Positions 12,204 through 24,077 of a stretch of DNA of 64,000 nucleotides are shown in pieces. Source of the stretch: Asterochloris sp. CNOR1 (Eukaryota > Chlorophyta > Trebouxiophyceae > Trebouxiales > Trebouxiaceae). Numbering within the stretch: the first letter of the stretch is position 1; every line of letters begins with the position of its first letter. A model generated the notes under the pieces. It saw only the letters and a list, made by a program, of their open reading frames with translations, did no database searches and was not told the origin of the DNA. The stretch covers positions 1,054,001 through 1,118,000 of the forward strand of contig OZ017754.1 of assembly GCA_963969365.1 (NCBI GenBank). The letters run 5' to 3'. Made by a program: the position numbers and the translations under genes.

Positions 12204-13022
12204 ATTTTCGAAGCAAGCCCATCTGCTTTGCTTTGCAGTGAGTATGTGGCCCTGACCAGGACAACATGTATCTGTGCAGGTCCCCTTTACAGAGTGACCA
12301 GCTGACTGTGCCAGAAGTGATGCCTGTAGTTTGAAGTAGGAACAACTGAGTTCTGTCATATGAGTGACTTCAATAGTGCTTTGAATCTCTGCTTGAATTG
12401 CATTTTTATGTGCCGGCTTTGAACTGTGTGGTGACATTGGGCTTGTGACAGGCAACCTTTCCTGCTGAGCTCCAGAGCATCAGTCCAGGAGGAAAGGATC
12501 GCGCCATGGGTGCGATGGATGGCTGTGTTGTGCCCCTAGACCCCTTGCCTCAAGCCCTAGTGGCAATCCGTGCCACTTGCTGCTGGCATCAGCCTGCCTA
12601 TGGCAACCTGTTCAGAGCCCAGATGAAAGACAGCGATGCAGGTAGACTGTGGGGTCCATGCCAGAGGACAGCAACAGTGTTTGTGTGTAGATCTGCCTGA
12701 GCTGACATCATGCAGGCAGCTGCCAGCACAATGACTACTTCCTGCTGCTGAGGTGCAGCAACAGCCCTTATTAGGGCAGGAAAGGAGATTCTGGATGGCG
12801 TGGGCTCATGCATGTCTGTCATGCTAACACAACTCCAGCCGGCTGAGGTTGTTTCTGCTGATGACTGCTGGCCTAAGGCGTAATCAAGAGTTCAAGATGC
12901 TGTCGATGAGGGCAGTCTTCAGCCAATGTGGGAGCACAGCTTTGCCACTACTCCTCTTAGCTGATCCTCCTTTAGAGGGATGCCACTGCGCCTGCATGCT
13001 GCTGCACACTGCCTCTATACTG
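12204..13022. other. Convergent intergenic region between NHX and the DUF952 gene
   Basis: Expected 3' untranslated DNA of two convergent genes. Short open frames here (for example minus 12822-12598) show no family signature and no supported splice structure. I see no RNA gene or element. Confidence 0.5.
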
Positions 13023-13556
13023 TCAGAGCCCTTCCACAGACAGGAAATCTCCATTCATGCTTCTCTTGACTGGCAGCTTGGCCACCACTGCATCAAAGTC
13101 AATGGTGCCATACAGGTGGGGAAACACTTCTGCTGCATCTGAGGGCATAGCATGCCCGGCAGGGGCAGCTGGTTCAAACTTGACCTGCACAACAGGAGAC
13201 TAGGGCTGCTTGATGGCTGCTGGCGATCAAGACAGCCGCCAACAACATCCAGCTGGCTGCCAACCTCAGATGAGAGCTTGCTCGGGTCCAGCTTAAGCAC
13301 CACAAAGGAGTTGGCAATGGAGCGGTAGAAGTTATTTCCAATGGGGATCAAGGTCGCTGGTCGATGAGACAGATGGATGAAGCCATCCTGCATGTAGACG
13401 CACCAGTCATAGGCCCTGTATAGCTGCATGTGCGATGCTGTGATCTGTGACCTCCGCCGCGTGTACCTGCTTGTAGGTGGGAGGCCAATATGGAGTGCCT
13501 GACTCCACGCAATGTTTCCAGCGGTCAGCAGGCACCAAGTGGTAGAGCCACTGCAT
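13023..13556 (-). CDS. DUF952 family protein
   Basis: Small soluble protein of the DUF952 family, whose function is not established. Three phase-0 exons on minus: 13556-13467, 13387-13265 and 13184-13023, giving 124 aa, the usual size of the family. It starts MQWLYHLVPADRW, continues GFIHLSHRPATL (the family's conserved GFIHLS block), then FVVLKLDPSKL, and ends with FPHLYGTIDFDAVVAKLPV, which matches the family's FPHLYGxLxxxAV signature. The start is the first Met before the conserved YHLV. The second donor is GTTGGC, weaker than its neighbours. The gene is divergent from the stress-protein gene with only 223 bp between the two start codons, so they probably share a promoter region. Confidence 0.85.
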
Positions 13557-13779
13557 GTAACAGATAACCGAGTTCAGCGGTTGCTCAATAAACCATCACA
13601 TGAGTGCAGAATGTTCCCACTTGTCCTTCTGGCACCGAGAAGCGGAGTTGGAAGCTCAACATAGCTGAGTTCTGAGTCGTCAACCAAGGCTTGATCCGCA
13701 TGTGATTTACAGACTGCCCTGCTTCCAACAGCATTTGTCACACAGCTTTGAAACAGTACAGAAGGGGGTTAGAGCTGTG
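13557..13779. promoter_or_regulatory. Short divergent intergenic region, likely shared promoter
   Basis: The start codons of the DUF952 gene (minus, 13556) and the double-USP gene (plus, 13780) are 223 bp apart. Both 5' untranslated regions and core promoters must fit here unless the transcripts overlap or start upstream inside each other. An upstream in-frame Met at 13702 would shorten it further. No TATA motif stands out. Confidence 0.5.
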
Positions 13780-16700
13780 ATGACAGAGAGGCGGATAGCA
13801 TTTGCTGTGGCCCAGTGGAGCAGCGATGCTACTCTGTATTCCTGGACATGGACCAAGCAATTTTTCTTGCGGGTGAGGCCACGTTAATTGCTGGCAGTGC
13901 TGCTGCATCCCGCACCATGCAGTTCAGCATTGCCATGGGACACTGTGCAGCCTGCCAGCACGCTTTGTCATAGGCAGCGCACCTACAAGCTTGGCAGCAT
14001 CTCAGGTGGTGCCACCTCTACCAGCAGCAGATGTGCCTGTGCTGCCTCTGCAGCACAGATTGTCAGACCTGTTCAGCATGACAACCCTCAGCTCATGCTG
14101 GCGTTGCTGCATGATGCTAAGATGCTGCGAATAGCTGAGCAAGGACGCCCTCAGCTTCATGCTGTGCCTTGCGTGAAATCGTGCTGCTGACCTGCAGAGG
14201 CAGTCCGACCAGCTGGGCAAGGACGCCTTGAGCCCCCTGGACAACCTTTTTGTGGTCCACATCAAGCAGGGTCGGGACAAGGACACCACCCGCCGCTGGG
14301 ATGCTGGGGGCCCGCTGCTGCCCAGTCTGCAGACTGCATTGGCCAACTATCCTCACCAGCTGGTGGAGTTGGAGGTGAGCTCTTGTGTTCTGCAGCTGTG
14401 TGCTGGTGGGGTGGCAACAGCTGGGTTCAAGGGGTGGAGACGCTCCCCTGCTGGCATGCACAGCCTCCCAGCCTGCACATTGCTGGGTGCCGGCCAGCTG
14501 TGTTGGGTGCAGCGAGACAACGAATGGGCCTGCTTCCTAGACATAATATCACTTTGTGCCAAACATGAGGCTAGTGGGGCCAAAAGTAGGTCCTATGTCT
14601 TGCAGCCCTTGCAGTGAATAATGGGGGGGACCAAAAGCGTGCTGAAAGTGTTCTGAGAAGATGAGGAGCTGCCTGCTTGCTTGCACAGCTCCACACAGTG
14701 CACCAGCGTGGTGTGGGCCAGCTGCATCACGGTGCAGGAGGATGTGGGGGAGCCCGTGACGCCTAGCCTCAAGATGCTGTCCACCAGCTGGTGCAGCTGG
14801 AGGTGGAGGCAGGCCTCTTACACTTCTGCCTGGGGCAAAGGCAGGGGATAGGCTGTGCCTGTTCCGGCTTGCCGACCTTGGCAATGTCTAGCATGGCGCG
14901 AGCAAGTGACCTGCTTGCCTTGCCTCTCACTTCGTGTTGTCAATGGGCCTGGAAGGGCAGCAGATTAGCAGCCACAGCTCAGCCTTTACACCAGCTCGTA
15001 CTTTGCGCTGCCAGCACCCTTGTGCGCTGTCACCTCCATGTGCTGTGCTTTCATGCAGCAGCCACCTCCAGCTGCAGCATGTGTTTGACCAAGTGAGCTG
15101 AGAGTGACAGGCCTGTCTGCACTGCTGCAGCAATCCCAGTCCGTGCACGGCACTCTGCTGGAGTTCTTTGAGAAGAACAACATGGACATCATGATCCTAG
15201 GTAGACTGTAAAGCTTGTGGCAGCCTGCATGAAACCTGCAGTGCCAGCGAGACTGCCTGCGGAGATAGCAGGCCTGTGGAGGCCATTGTCATTGCAGACC
15301 ACCGGGGTCCAACGTCACAAATTTTGCTGCACACATCACCCTGCTTGGAACCTGCGCTGTCTAGCCAGGCCGCTCGCTCAAACAGCAGGCTGGAGCAGTT
15401 TCGCTGCTGTGCCTGCATGTTCAGCAGTCAGCTGGCTACACACCTCCTGCAAGCGCCACTGCGCCTCATCTTGAGCCCTGGTGCCCTGCAGGCAGCAGGG
15501 AGGACAAGAAAGCGGTCAACAGGATTGTGACGGGCAACTACATTGGTAGTGTGAGCGCGCACCTCTACTACAAGGCTGCTTGCCTCATCGTGCGGCCTGG
15601 GGTGAGGCCTGCTGCAATAGTCTCATCCTGCCAGGTGGCCTCAAGGCTGCCTGCCCCTGTCTCATCTGGGATAGTGTTCCGGGTCATTCACAATAGCTTG
15701 GTCCATGAAATCTGGCAGATCCATCCTTTCTTGCAGGGCATGTGTGGATGTGCTTGCCTAGACGTGATGTGCATTTGTTGCGTGTCCGGGGCCGACCAGC
15801 TGAGCAACCTTCATCAGAAGCAGCAGCAAGATTGACATTGCTCTCATGAACACTGATGTGCCCTGCCCCTGCCCTACAGAGCGCCCGCACGGACAAGATG
15901 CGCATCAAGAGCGAGAAGAGCCTGACTGCACTTATGGAGGAGCACTTGGTGAGCAAGGTGGCCCCAGTCTGCAGATACCGTTTTGCAGACTCTGCTGCGT
16001 ACTGGCACCACAATCCAGCCTAGGTGCCACCCAGCTTCCCTGTGCCTGGGCGCACGGCCAGTGCTGTGTTACTTAAGATGTCTGTTCAAGTTAGCGAAGA
16101 ATTGGCCAGGAGACCAGATCTCCAGGGCTCTGCAGGGGAACATCTGTGCTGTGCGCAGTCCAGAGGCCATGATATCACAAACTGGCGTGTGTTAGACTAG
16201 GGCAAGTGCCTGCTTGCGGGCACATCTGTGCCCTGCAGTCTGCAGGTCTATGTGGAGTGTGCTGCTGCCCAGGGGCTTGAAGCTCCTGCTGCTGATCACT
16301 GGCTGCTGCACCTCATTCCTGCAGGGGAACAACTCGCTGCCGTACGGCTTGAAGGCCTCTATGCTGGGAGCGATGCGCACGGAGGCTCCCCGCAAGGTGG
16401 CTGTTGCCTACGACACGCTGGAGGCGGGGCGCCAGATGCTGGCCTGGGCTGCGCGCTTCTGCCTGCAGCGCAACGATGAGCTGCACCTTGTTCAGTACAA
16501 CAAGGTGGGCCAGTGTCGACATGACGTCTATAGGGGTGCAACGTGTCGCAAAAGGGTACTCACGCTTGTGGGGAGAGATGCTCGCTGGGGCTGAGTGTAA
16601 AAGGCAGAACATTGCACAGCCGCATGTTGCTGTCTGTGCAAGGCAGCAACTGAGATAGCACAGTGCCTCAGGCTAAGTGCGGCAACACTGACATCCTGCA

Positions 16701-19130
16701 ATGTGGCCTCTCAATTTGCTGCCTGGCCTTCAAGCGGCTGGACCTTGCGCAGATGATCCGATCACTGAGATGATGTTATCATGCCCTGACAATTTTACAG
16801 TCTGCGGAGGTGGGCATACTTGCAGGCTTTCAAACAGAACGACCGCCATCTCATCCAATTCCTCCTGTCTGGCACATCTGACGAGGGGTGCAACTGTCCT
16901 GCAGTCGCTGGACAAGAAGATGAGCATCAAGCAGATGAGCATGACAAAGGGGCGGCAGAGCTCTGAAGGGGAAGAGCGTGAGATAAAGCTGGCGGCCGAG
17001 GACCTGAGCGACCTGTCCCTGCTTGTGCCTGTAGCAGCATCAGTCTGTGTCAAGGTGAGGCACACATTTCTTCACCTGCAGATCGGCCAGGCCTTTGAGC
17101 AGTACCTTGACCATCAAGGATGCACAGCAGCCTTGGAGTGAATGAAATCCCTTGTTCTGATTGAGGCAGTTGGCATGCATCTGCTCCTTGCAGATGCTCA
17201 AGCTTGCTCTTGGTGGTGGACCACCTAGCAGCAGCTAGCGTGCGATCGTGACAGCTTCTCGGTGTGTGTGTGCTGCACGGCACGCTTTCCAAGAGGTGGC
17301 CCAGGGGTATTGCTTGAATCCCTCTCAGCAGCATTGGCAGCTGATGCTGCACTGCTGTATCATCGTGAAAGGCAGCGTTTCTTTTGTGTTTGTGTTGTGG
17401 CCAGAGGGGCTCAATAGCAGGTGATGGAGCGACTTGAGGCAGAGCTGCGACCTGAAGCTGCTTGTTGTGCCCAGACTGACTTCAACGAACCTCTCATCAT
17501 AAAGTGCCTCACTGGCTGTGTCCCGCTGCCTGCTGCCATCATCTCTCTCTGCTGCTAGTGCACGAAAGCTGATTGCCACCTGCCTCCTGTATGTCATTGC
17601 CAAGCATCAGGGCATGGAGGGCAATGGAGCAGGGTCCAGTCATCTCACTAGGCTGCCGGTGACCAGCAGCCTGTGTTGCGCCCTGCAGGGTGACGCCAAG
17701 CAGCATTGTGCCTCAGGGCCAACTTCATCGGCGGCTGCAGCGCTGCTGTGCCAAGTTTGAGGGGCCGCTGGTGCTGTCTGCAGGGTGATGCCAAGGAGCA
17801 GGTGATGGAGTACCTGGAAGCCGAGTCCATCGACTTGCTGATGGTGGGTAGCGCCGTCAGCAGCCGCCTCAGAAAGGCTCTGGGCGGGGGCGGCGGTGTG
17901 GGGTCCCACTTGGTGCACCATGCAGCCTGTCCGGTGCTGGTCCTGCCAGTGCATACATCAAGTGAGCCGACCTTCCTGCATGCTGCTGCCATGGGCTGCC
18001 TGTGTTAATGCACATCTCAGGTGAGCTGGCCCGCCTGTAAGCTGTGTCTGTGTCCTGGCCTCATGGGTGCCAAACCTTCTAAGGGAGCTGCCTCCTGTTG
18101 CTGCAATCCGTTGCTGCATATCCCAAGTCCACCGTGTTGCTTACAATGCCTGAGGCTGCCTGTTGCTCTGTTTAGGGTCAGACTATTGGCTGCCCACCCC
18201 AAGCTGGTCCTGGCAGTTTGCCCCTGCTTCCTGTCATGGACACTATGCAGCCTCCTGCCGTGAAGCTTCCTCCTTATGGTTTTTATCCTGCTATTGGTCT
18301 TTGGGGCATCTTTGAGCCATCCCATGGCACCTGACACAGTAGCTGGCTCTGCAGGCTTCATGGAGGCTAACTCCCTGACAACCAGCCAAGAGCTGGCTGA
18401 ATTGGAGCAGGGAGGGGGCTCCCCACCTGATGCAAAGAGCGTCAAGCCAGCAGGTGGGCATGCTTACCACCAATGCCGCTCATGTGCGGCCCCACATCAG
18501 GCATTGCTGCTCCTGTGTGTCATGTCTTGGGCAGGTCAAGCGTTCATCGTTTAGGATCTGAGGATGTCTTTGACCTACAGGCAGCAGCAACAATTCCACT
18601 TTGAGGCGGTGGCCCTCCTCAGGGATCTCGAGACATGTGGGTTGCTGCTCCACTTCGCTGCTTGTTGCCGGAGGGCACTTCTGCCCGCCATGCTAGTTGT
18701 GCATTCCTGACATGCAGTCTGAGCCAGGCCCCATGGCTGCCACACCGTCAGGAGTCCTTGGGAGGTCATCGGAACAGTCGACCCGGACTTCAGACGGTGG
18801 CGACTGGCGGCCCACTAGCCCACAGATTGAGCTGGTGGCAAAGTTGCAGCGGCAGCTGCAGAGCAAAGATGCAGAGATTGCTGCCCTCAAGGTCAGCTAT
18901 GCTGCAGAGAGGGTGTTTCTGAAAATAATGCTGACAGCTGTCAGACAGCTGTCGGTTATGGCTGCACTTGAACACATTCTCCAACCCATGGCTGTTTGGT
19001 CGCCCTGCTGCAGGAGCAAATACTCCAGCTCCAGGCGGCCGCGCAGCACAGCACCGGCCAGGCCCATCTTGATAGCAATGATCCCATATTCTTGCCCCCA
19101 TCCTTTACAGAACGTGCATCCTCAGCATAA
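13780..19130 (+). CDS. Tandem universal stress protein (two USP domains) with coiled-coil tail
   Basis: Twelve phase-consistent exons, 490 aa: 13780-13872, 14198-14374, 15131-15200, 15492-15601, 15880-15948, 16325-16504, 16905-17054, 17784-17961, 18355-18453, 18581-18636, 18718-18891, 19014-19130. USP domain 1 (about 1-173) opens RRIAFAVAQWSSDATLY, has DNLFVVHIKQG and ends with the nucleotide-loop strand IMILGSREDKK and TGNYIGSVSAHLYYKAACLI. Domain 2 (about 195-365) opens RKVAVAYDTLEAG, then GDAKEQVMEYLEAESIDLLM and VGSAVSSRLRKALGGGGGVG, ending HHAACPVLVLP, close to the classical GxxG(9)G(S/T) ATP motif. The tail (about 366-490) is Ser-rich and then helical: LVAKLQRQLQSKDAEIAALK followed by EQILQLQAAAQ, likely a short coiled coil for dimerisation. 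The start could be 13702 instead. Two intronic ghost copies lie at 14741 and 17688. Confidence 0.85.
14741..14815 (+). repeat. Decayed copy of the 3' end of USP exon 2
   Basis: DVGEPVTPSLKML here matches DAGGPLLPSLQTA in exon 2 (14198-14374). After a frame change CACCAGCTGGTGCAGCTGGA matches the exon's CACCAGCTGGTGGAGTTGGA, followed by a GGTG donor-like position. It lies about 400 bp downstream of the real donor. Confidence 0.7.
17680..17705 (+). repeat. Decayed acceptor-side copy of USP exon 8
   Basis: GGTGACGCCAAGCAGCA after a CCTGCAG acceptor at 17688 copies GGTGATGCCAAGGAGCA at the start of the exon at 17784, which encodes GDAKEQ. The similarity stops after about 17 bp. Confidence 0.65.
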
Positions 19131-20022
19131 CACTGTTTCCCTCCCTTGTGAATTTTCACAGACCACTCGACATACCATTGCCTGACCAGCCATGTGAATG
19201 TATGCTGTACAGCCTGCACATCTCAAGAAATCATGATGCTGATACATCCTTTTACCAGCATCAAATGCTGAGGCAAAGGCGGTTTTCATGTATTTCTGTG
19301 TAACCTGGATGCTTCTGTCCTGACAGCTTGCTTCTGTGTGACAGCAGTCAGCAGGTTTCTGAGTCTCATTGCCATCTGCGGGCTAGCCTGCGCCTGCAGA
19401 GCTGCCAGCTTGGGCCTATGGGCTGCAGCCTCCCCATGCCCTGCCTCCGGCACCTGCTGTGGCTGCACATGGGCCAGGCAGCAGCAATTGTGCAAAGCAC
19501 TGCCCTTTCAGCCCGACTCTACCGTGCTGCAGTGCCCGATTGCCACATAGACTGCACTCATCGGCACTCGCCTGGTCTCAAATGTCTGGATCAGGGTCTG
19601 AGAGCTGGCCCATGCCAATGCTCATGCTGCAGCCGATAGGGTAACACTGTGCTGCCTGCTGAGGTTTAGATTCCTTCCTGCTCCGATCTCTCAGCGCGCC
19701 GGGCAACTCCTGCTCGCCCTTGGAAGCCATTGATCAAGTCAGGACGCACTGCAGTGTGGCTTTCGTGTAACACACAGCAGCCAGATCAGGTGAGAGAGGG
19801 AAGTCTGCCCGGGCATGTCTCTCCCAAGCCTGTTCAGCTAGCCGAACGGCCAAAGGAGCTATACAGGCTGCAAAAGAGGCATTGCAGGCAAACTTGATGG
19901 CATTCTTGGCCAGGCCTCCCATGGTTTAATTTGCGCCGCTGTGAGGGTCTCAAGCCTTGTCAACAACAGGCACAGGCGCAGGCTTGCTGGCTTTGCAGGC
20001 ATGCTAGATCTGTTGTCTGCAG
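19131..20022. other. Gap with a small minus ORF and possible 5' exons of the next gene
   Basis: A minus ORF at 19922-19734 (62 aa, MGGLAKNAIKFACNASF...) has an amphipathic or weakly hydrophobic N-terminus and a charged middle (WERHARADFPL). It is small-protein-like but matches no family I can name. On plus, about 19345-19640 is open in two frames (one reads LRLQSCQLGPMGCSLPMP). I cannot tell whether either belongs to the unrecognised gene that follows. A TGTAA near 19299 may serve the stress-protein transcript. Confidence 0.3.
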
Positions 20023-22454
20023 GGCCTGAGCTTCTCGCCGAGGCACGATGGAACAGAAGCACAACAGCAGTGGCTCCTTCAAGCCAAGCAAGTACAAGGC
20101 AAGCCCCTAGAGCAGCACTCTGCAAGCGCTAAGCCTGCCTTGCATGCTGCGAAATGCCTGCTTGCTAAACGCAGGCTGCTGCTGCTTGCAGGAGCTGGAT
20201 CCCACTACCATTGACAACCTGGTGCAGCACCAGGGAGACAAGGTGCGTCAACAGTCCCGTCAGCTGGCGCTTCTGTGCGCAATCAGCTCTGGTATTGCCA
20301 CCTACCAAACCCAGCCTGACCGGATGCCCCTGCCGGTGCAGTACAAGGCGCTGCCCCAGTCTCTGGTGGAGCACTTGATCAGGGGGACTGCAGGTGGGGT
20401 GGCCAATGCACGCTGTCAATAATATCTTGCATGAAGTACACATGTGCTGCTGCTGGAGCTGCTCACTTGTGCTCCAGGCGGTGCACAGCTACAGGGAGTG
20501 TTCTGCAACTGTCCAGGTGTACAGGACTGCTGCATGTGCAGCTAAAGGCCATGGACAATGGCTTGTACAGATGTGTCACAGCGTCAGCTTCTACTGTTGC
20601 ACAAATATGAGCACATAATGCCTGGTAGGTCTTAAGCTTGTTCTAGCCTTAGGTGGTCTGCACAGCAGCGCACAGTCCTGCGGCTGCCTGCATGTGGTAC
20701 CGCCCAGCTGCAGCGGTCACTGGCATCCCATATATATATATATATACACAATGACTTGCTTCTACACAAAACCAGGGCAACATCTGATGGACCTGCCATG
20801 CTGACGTGTCCTGCCTGCTGTGCGCTGGAGATCCTCCCACAGGGACGAGGGCCTGCAGGGATGAGGTGTGATCAACCCATGCAACAGCGCTGCACTGCTC
20901 GCAGTGCAAAATATAAGCAGTGCATTTTCACATCTAGTTAGCTCTGCGACAAGGGGTTCAAGCACAGCAAAATTGCCAAAGACAGTCTTGTGCCTATGTC
21001 CTGCCTGCAGTGGCAGTAGGCTTGGAAGCCTTGCTCCTCACACATCTCTGTGGGGTGAAACAGCCACATTGCTTGCAAAATGGCCAGACCTCCTGCCCTG
21101 TCCTGCCCTGCCTGCAGATAAAGTGGAGCTAATTAACAATGGGCAATAGGCCGTCATGATCAGCCATGCAGCTGCAGCTTGTATACTCATATTGTGTCGC
21201 GCCGATTGAGACAATCCATCCCTTGCCTCCCTGCCTGCAGTGAAGGTGGTTTTCATCAACAAGGAGGAGCTTTGGGTGGAAGTCGATAAGACAGATGTGG
21301 TTGACGAGGACCATGCCAGGGAGGATGAAGCCTTCTGGACGGTGAGCAGGGGCTGCATTCATGTGCAGGGCTGCTGTGTGCAGGGCTGGTGCACACACAG
21401 ATTTAGGTGTGTGCGAAGGGCATCTCATAGCAGTGCACCCTTTCTCCAGATGAGTTGGAGCCGTCACTGGCTGTGGGGGACCGGCTGGTGCTGTGACAAT
21501 GTGAAGATCTGCGCAAAGGGACCAGAAAATAGACAGCTTTTGGACGAGCAGGTGCTGAAGTCAGTATACTGTGTGGCTGGCCTCAATTTGCCAGGGGTAG
21601 CAAGAGCAGGAACATGGGCCTTTGCAAGTTGAGCTGTGGGTGGCAGACAAGCTTCACAATTGTGCACAGATTTTTCCACTCAATGTGGTGCACACAGCGC
21701 ACCTTCAGGGGAGCTTGGGCTGTAGGTGAGCAGCGCAGGGTGCCAGGGAGGTAGCACGTCCTGGCAGATGAAGAGGTGCCTTGACTTCAGCTGAGCAACG
21801 CAGGGAACATGCCAGAGAGATAGCAGCCTTCTGCCATGTGGGCTGGGGCTGCAACCATATATAGGTGAGCAAAAGTAGGCCAATGACAACGCGGCCTCCC
21901 AGCATTGCAGGCCTGCTGGGCAACGGCAGGCCTTAGGCACCAACTTGCAGACAGGCAAAGTACATGGTCCAGATCAAGAGCCAGCTGGCTGCTAGCAGAA
22001 AGGCTGGCAGGCCATGCTCAGAAGGCCCAGCCAGCCTTGCCGGGCTGTGTAGGGGTTTTCAAGCAAACCTTGTTCACCGCCTGGTGCTGCTGGAGACTCA
22101 AAAGGTTTTTGAAATGGTGGTGCCCTGCACCTCAGGAGAGCGGAGCTCATCAGACATTGCGACTTTCTGCCCTCAGTGCACTCCCTGCAGAGCAAGGTGT
22201 ATGGTAAGCTGCTGTCAACCCCCAAGTACCCCCTGAAGGATGCTGACGGCCACACACTGAAGAAGGGTCAAAGAGTGCAGATCAAGGTGAGGTCAGCTGC
22301 AAGCTCCTACAAGCGACTGTCAATGGTTGTTGATTCTACTACACAGCTGAATGCTGTAGGGATGCCACACTGAAGCTCACTCCTGGTGTTGCAGATGTGC
22401 CACATAGTAGAGGCTCATGACCCAGAGGATGATATAGAGGGTGATCACTGGTGA
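20023..22454 (+). CDS. Unrecognised protein-coding gene (partial model)
   Basis: I do not recognise this family. Supported exons: 20023-20091 (ends EAQQQWLLQAKQ), 20192-20393 (ELDPTTIDNLVQHQGDKV, then ALLCAISSGIATYQTQP and LVEHLIRGTA), 21241-21341 (VKVVFINKEELWVEVDKTDV, DEDHAREDEAFWT), then after an unresolved interval 22177 or 22191 to 22286 (VYGKLLSTPKYPL, LKKGQRVQIK) and 22395-22454 (MCHIVEAHDPEDDIEGDHW, stop). The first three junctions and the last junction are in phase. Between 21342 and 22176 I see two candidate pieces (LEPSLAVGDRL near 21454 and YMVQIKSQLAASRKAGRP near 21961) that I could not connect. The first exon and start are missing. The visible parts are soluble, charged and end in an acidic tail. 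Confidence 0.55.
20730..20750. repeat. Short (TA)n microsatellite
   Basis: An alternating TA run of about 18 bp lies in the intron after the 20192-20393 exon. Confidence 0.8.
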
Positions 22455-22848
22455 AGCTCAGTGCAGTGGTTTCTCATGCAGCATGGTTCCCTCCGATTGG
22501 GCTGTGTACACACACACATGTGAGTCGCAGAACAACCTGGCCCCACCGCCCTGCTGATGGTATGACCGGCTCACTGACTCAGTAGCATGCAGCATCTGTG
22601 GGCACATCGTATATGGACAAATGTGCCATGGCCTGACCAGTCTCCAATGAATGCCTGTTGCAATCCCCCTGCTTTTACATGTTCCATCCTTCAACAGGTC
22701 AGCTGTGATCTACTTTGTACATGTCAGCAACTTATCAACAAAGCAGACCATCGCTTGTTATGTATGTTTGCCTGAGAGGTTTGCAGCAAAGGACAGTGCC
22801 AGGTAAGCTTCCAAGAGCTGTCTCAATCTATAAAGCTGGATGTCATAA
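22455..22848. other. Convergent intergenic region
   Basis: Expected 3' untranslated DNA between the unrecognised plus gene and the minus ANK-HECT gene. Short frames only; nothing recognisable. Confidence 0.5.
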
Positions 22849-24077
22849 TCACAACTCTGTGGCAATGTCATCAGGCAGCTCCCCTGAGGAGACTGACCAA
22901 GCAAGAGAGTCAGCACTGGCTAACAAGTGAGCCAGACGTGGCATTACAGAATGTACACTTGTGTTGCGCACCCCGGCGGCACCTGTACCCTGCACTAACC
23001 GCTGTGAGTTCAAGGGTTCGACAATGTCCAGTTCAGATGGCATGCTGCTGGCCTGCTGTATGGCCTCGTGCCTCCCAGCACAAGCCAGCGTGCCTCCCCT
23101 CAGTCTGCTGGCTGACTGAGGCACAACCACTCCTGGTTCCTGGGCCGCATACTCATCATCAGAGCCTGGCTCAGCGTCAGCAAATGCCGAGCGCAGTGCT
23201 GGGATGGATGACACAGCTTCCACAACATGTGGCAGCGAGCCCACATCACAGCGGGCCGAGCCCATTTCAGGGCCGCCAGCTGCCCCAGAGCCAGCCTTAG
23301 CATGCAGTGCAGCGACGGTGGCAGTGCTTGCAGCCTGCCTGGCCTCAGCACAGTGGCGCCAAAGGCTCAGCAGCTGTTGGTCTGTGGCCTTCTGACATGT
23401 AATATGCTCCTGCAGCTCAACTGCCATCTGCTGGACAGCCAGGCTGCGGCTGGCTCCCAGAGCAGGCAGTAGTGCTTGCAGGCTGCACAGGAGACGTCTA
23501 CGGTGGTACCCAGGTGTACATGAGGTGGCAGTGACAGTACTGCGCTGCAACTGCGCAGCCCTCTGCCTCACTCGCAGGGCCCTGCAAGGCTGGGCAAGCC
23601 AGGCTGCTGCGCATAGCTGCCGCATTGGGAGCTCTCCCAGAGAGCTGCTGCCCTCTGCATCAGGGGCTGGACTGTTGCTGTGCCCCTGCCCAGCACGTGC
23701 TGGACCAGCAGCAGATGTCTCGGGTGTGGGTGGCGGCAATGTCGACGGCGGCTGGTGACCCGTTGACATTGTTGCTGTTGCCCCCTGGGAAGGCCGCCTT
23801 GGCTCTGCAGCCCTTCTCTGCGGCTGCTCCGCAAAGCTTGCTGCCTCAGCCGCCTGCTGCCTGCTCTGGGGTTGGTCAGCAGCGCTCGCTCCCTCAGCTG
23901 ATTGCGTCCGGCCGTGTGGCTGTTCCACAGTATCTGCTGCCTGAACAGGGCGCTGACCGGAGGGTGGGGCTTCCAGGTGCACCCGCCCCGAGCTGCTTGC
24001 CAATGCAGCTGGCAGCTGTCGGGCAAGCACCCCCAGGCGGCTCGCCCTGATCTCCTGAGCCAGGTCACTCACAATGC
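22849..24077 (-). CDS. 409-residue exon downstream of the HECT domain (extension or separate gene)
   Basis: A single open exon reading GIVSDLAQEIRASRLGVLAR, then a long Gln/Ala/Pro-rich low-complexity middle (about residues 25-170), a more ordered helical part (CSLQALLPALGASRSLAVQQ and neighbouring residues), and an end rich in Ser and acids (SGELPDDIATEL, stop at 22849-22851). It joins the HECT exon in phase (GAG G to GC ATT) across a 275-bp intron with a good GTGAGC donor and CTGTGCAG acceptor. The open frame extends upstream to an ATG at 24261, but that stretch translates the acceptor tract as HCCCFCAG, which argues it is intron. A one-in-three chance of phase agreement means a separate gene remains possible. 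Confidence 0.6.
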
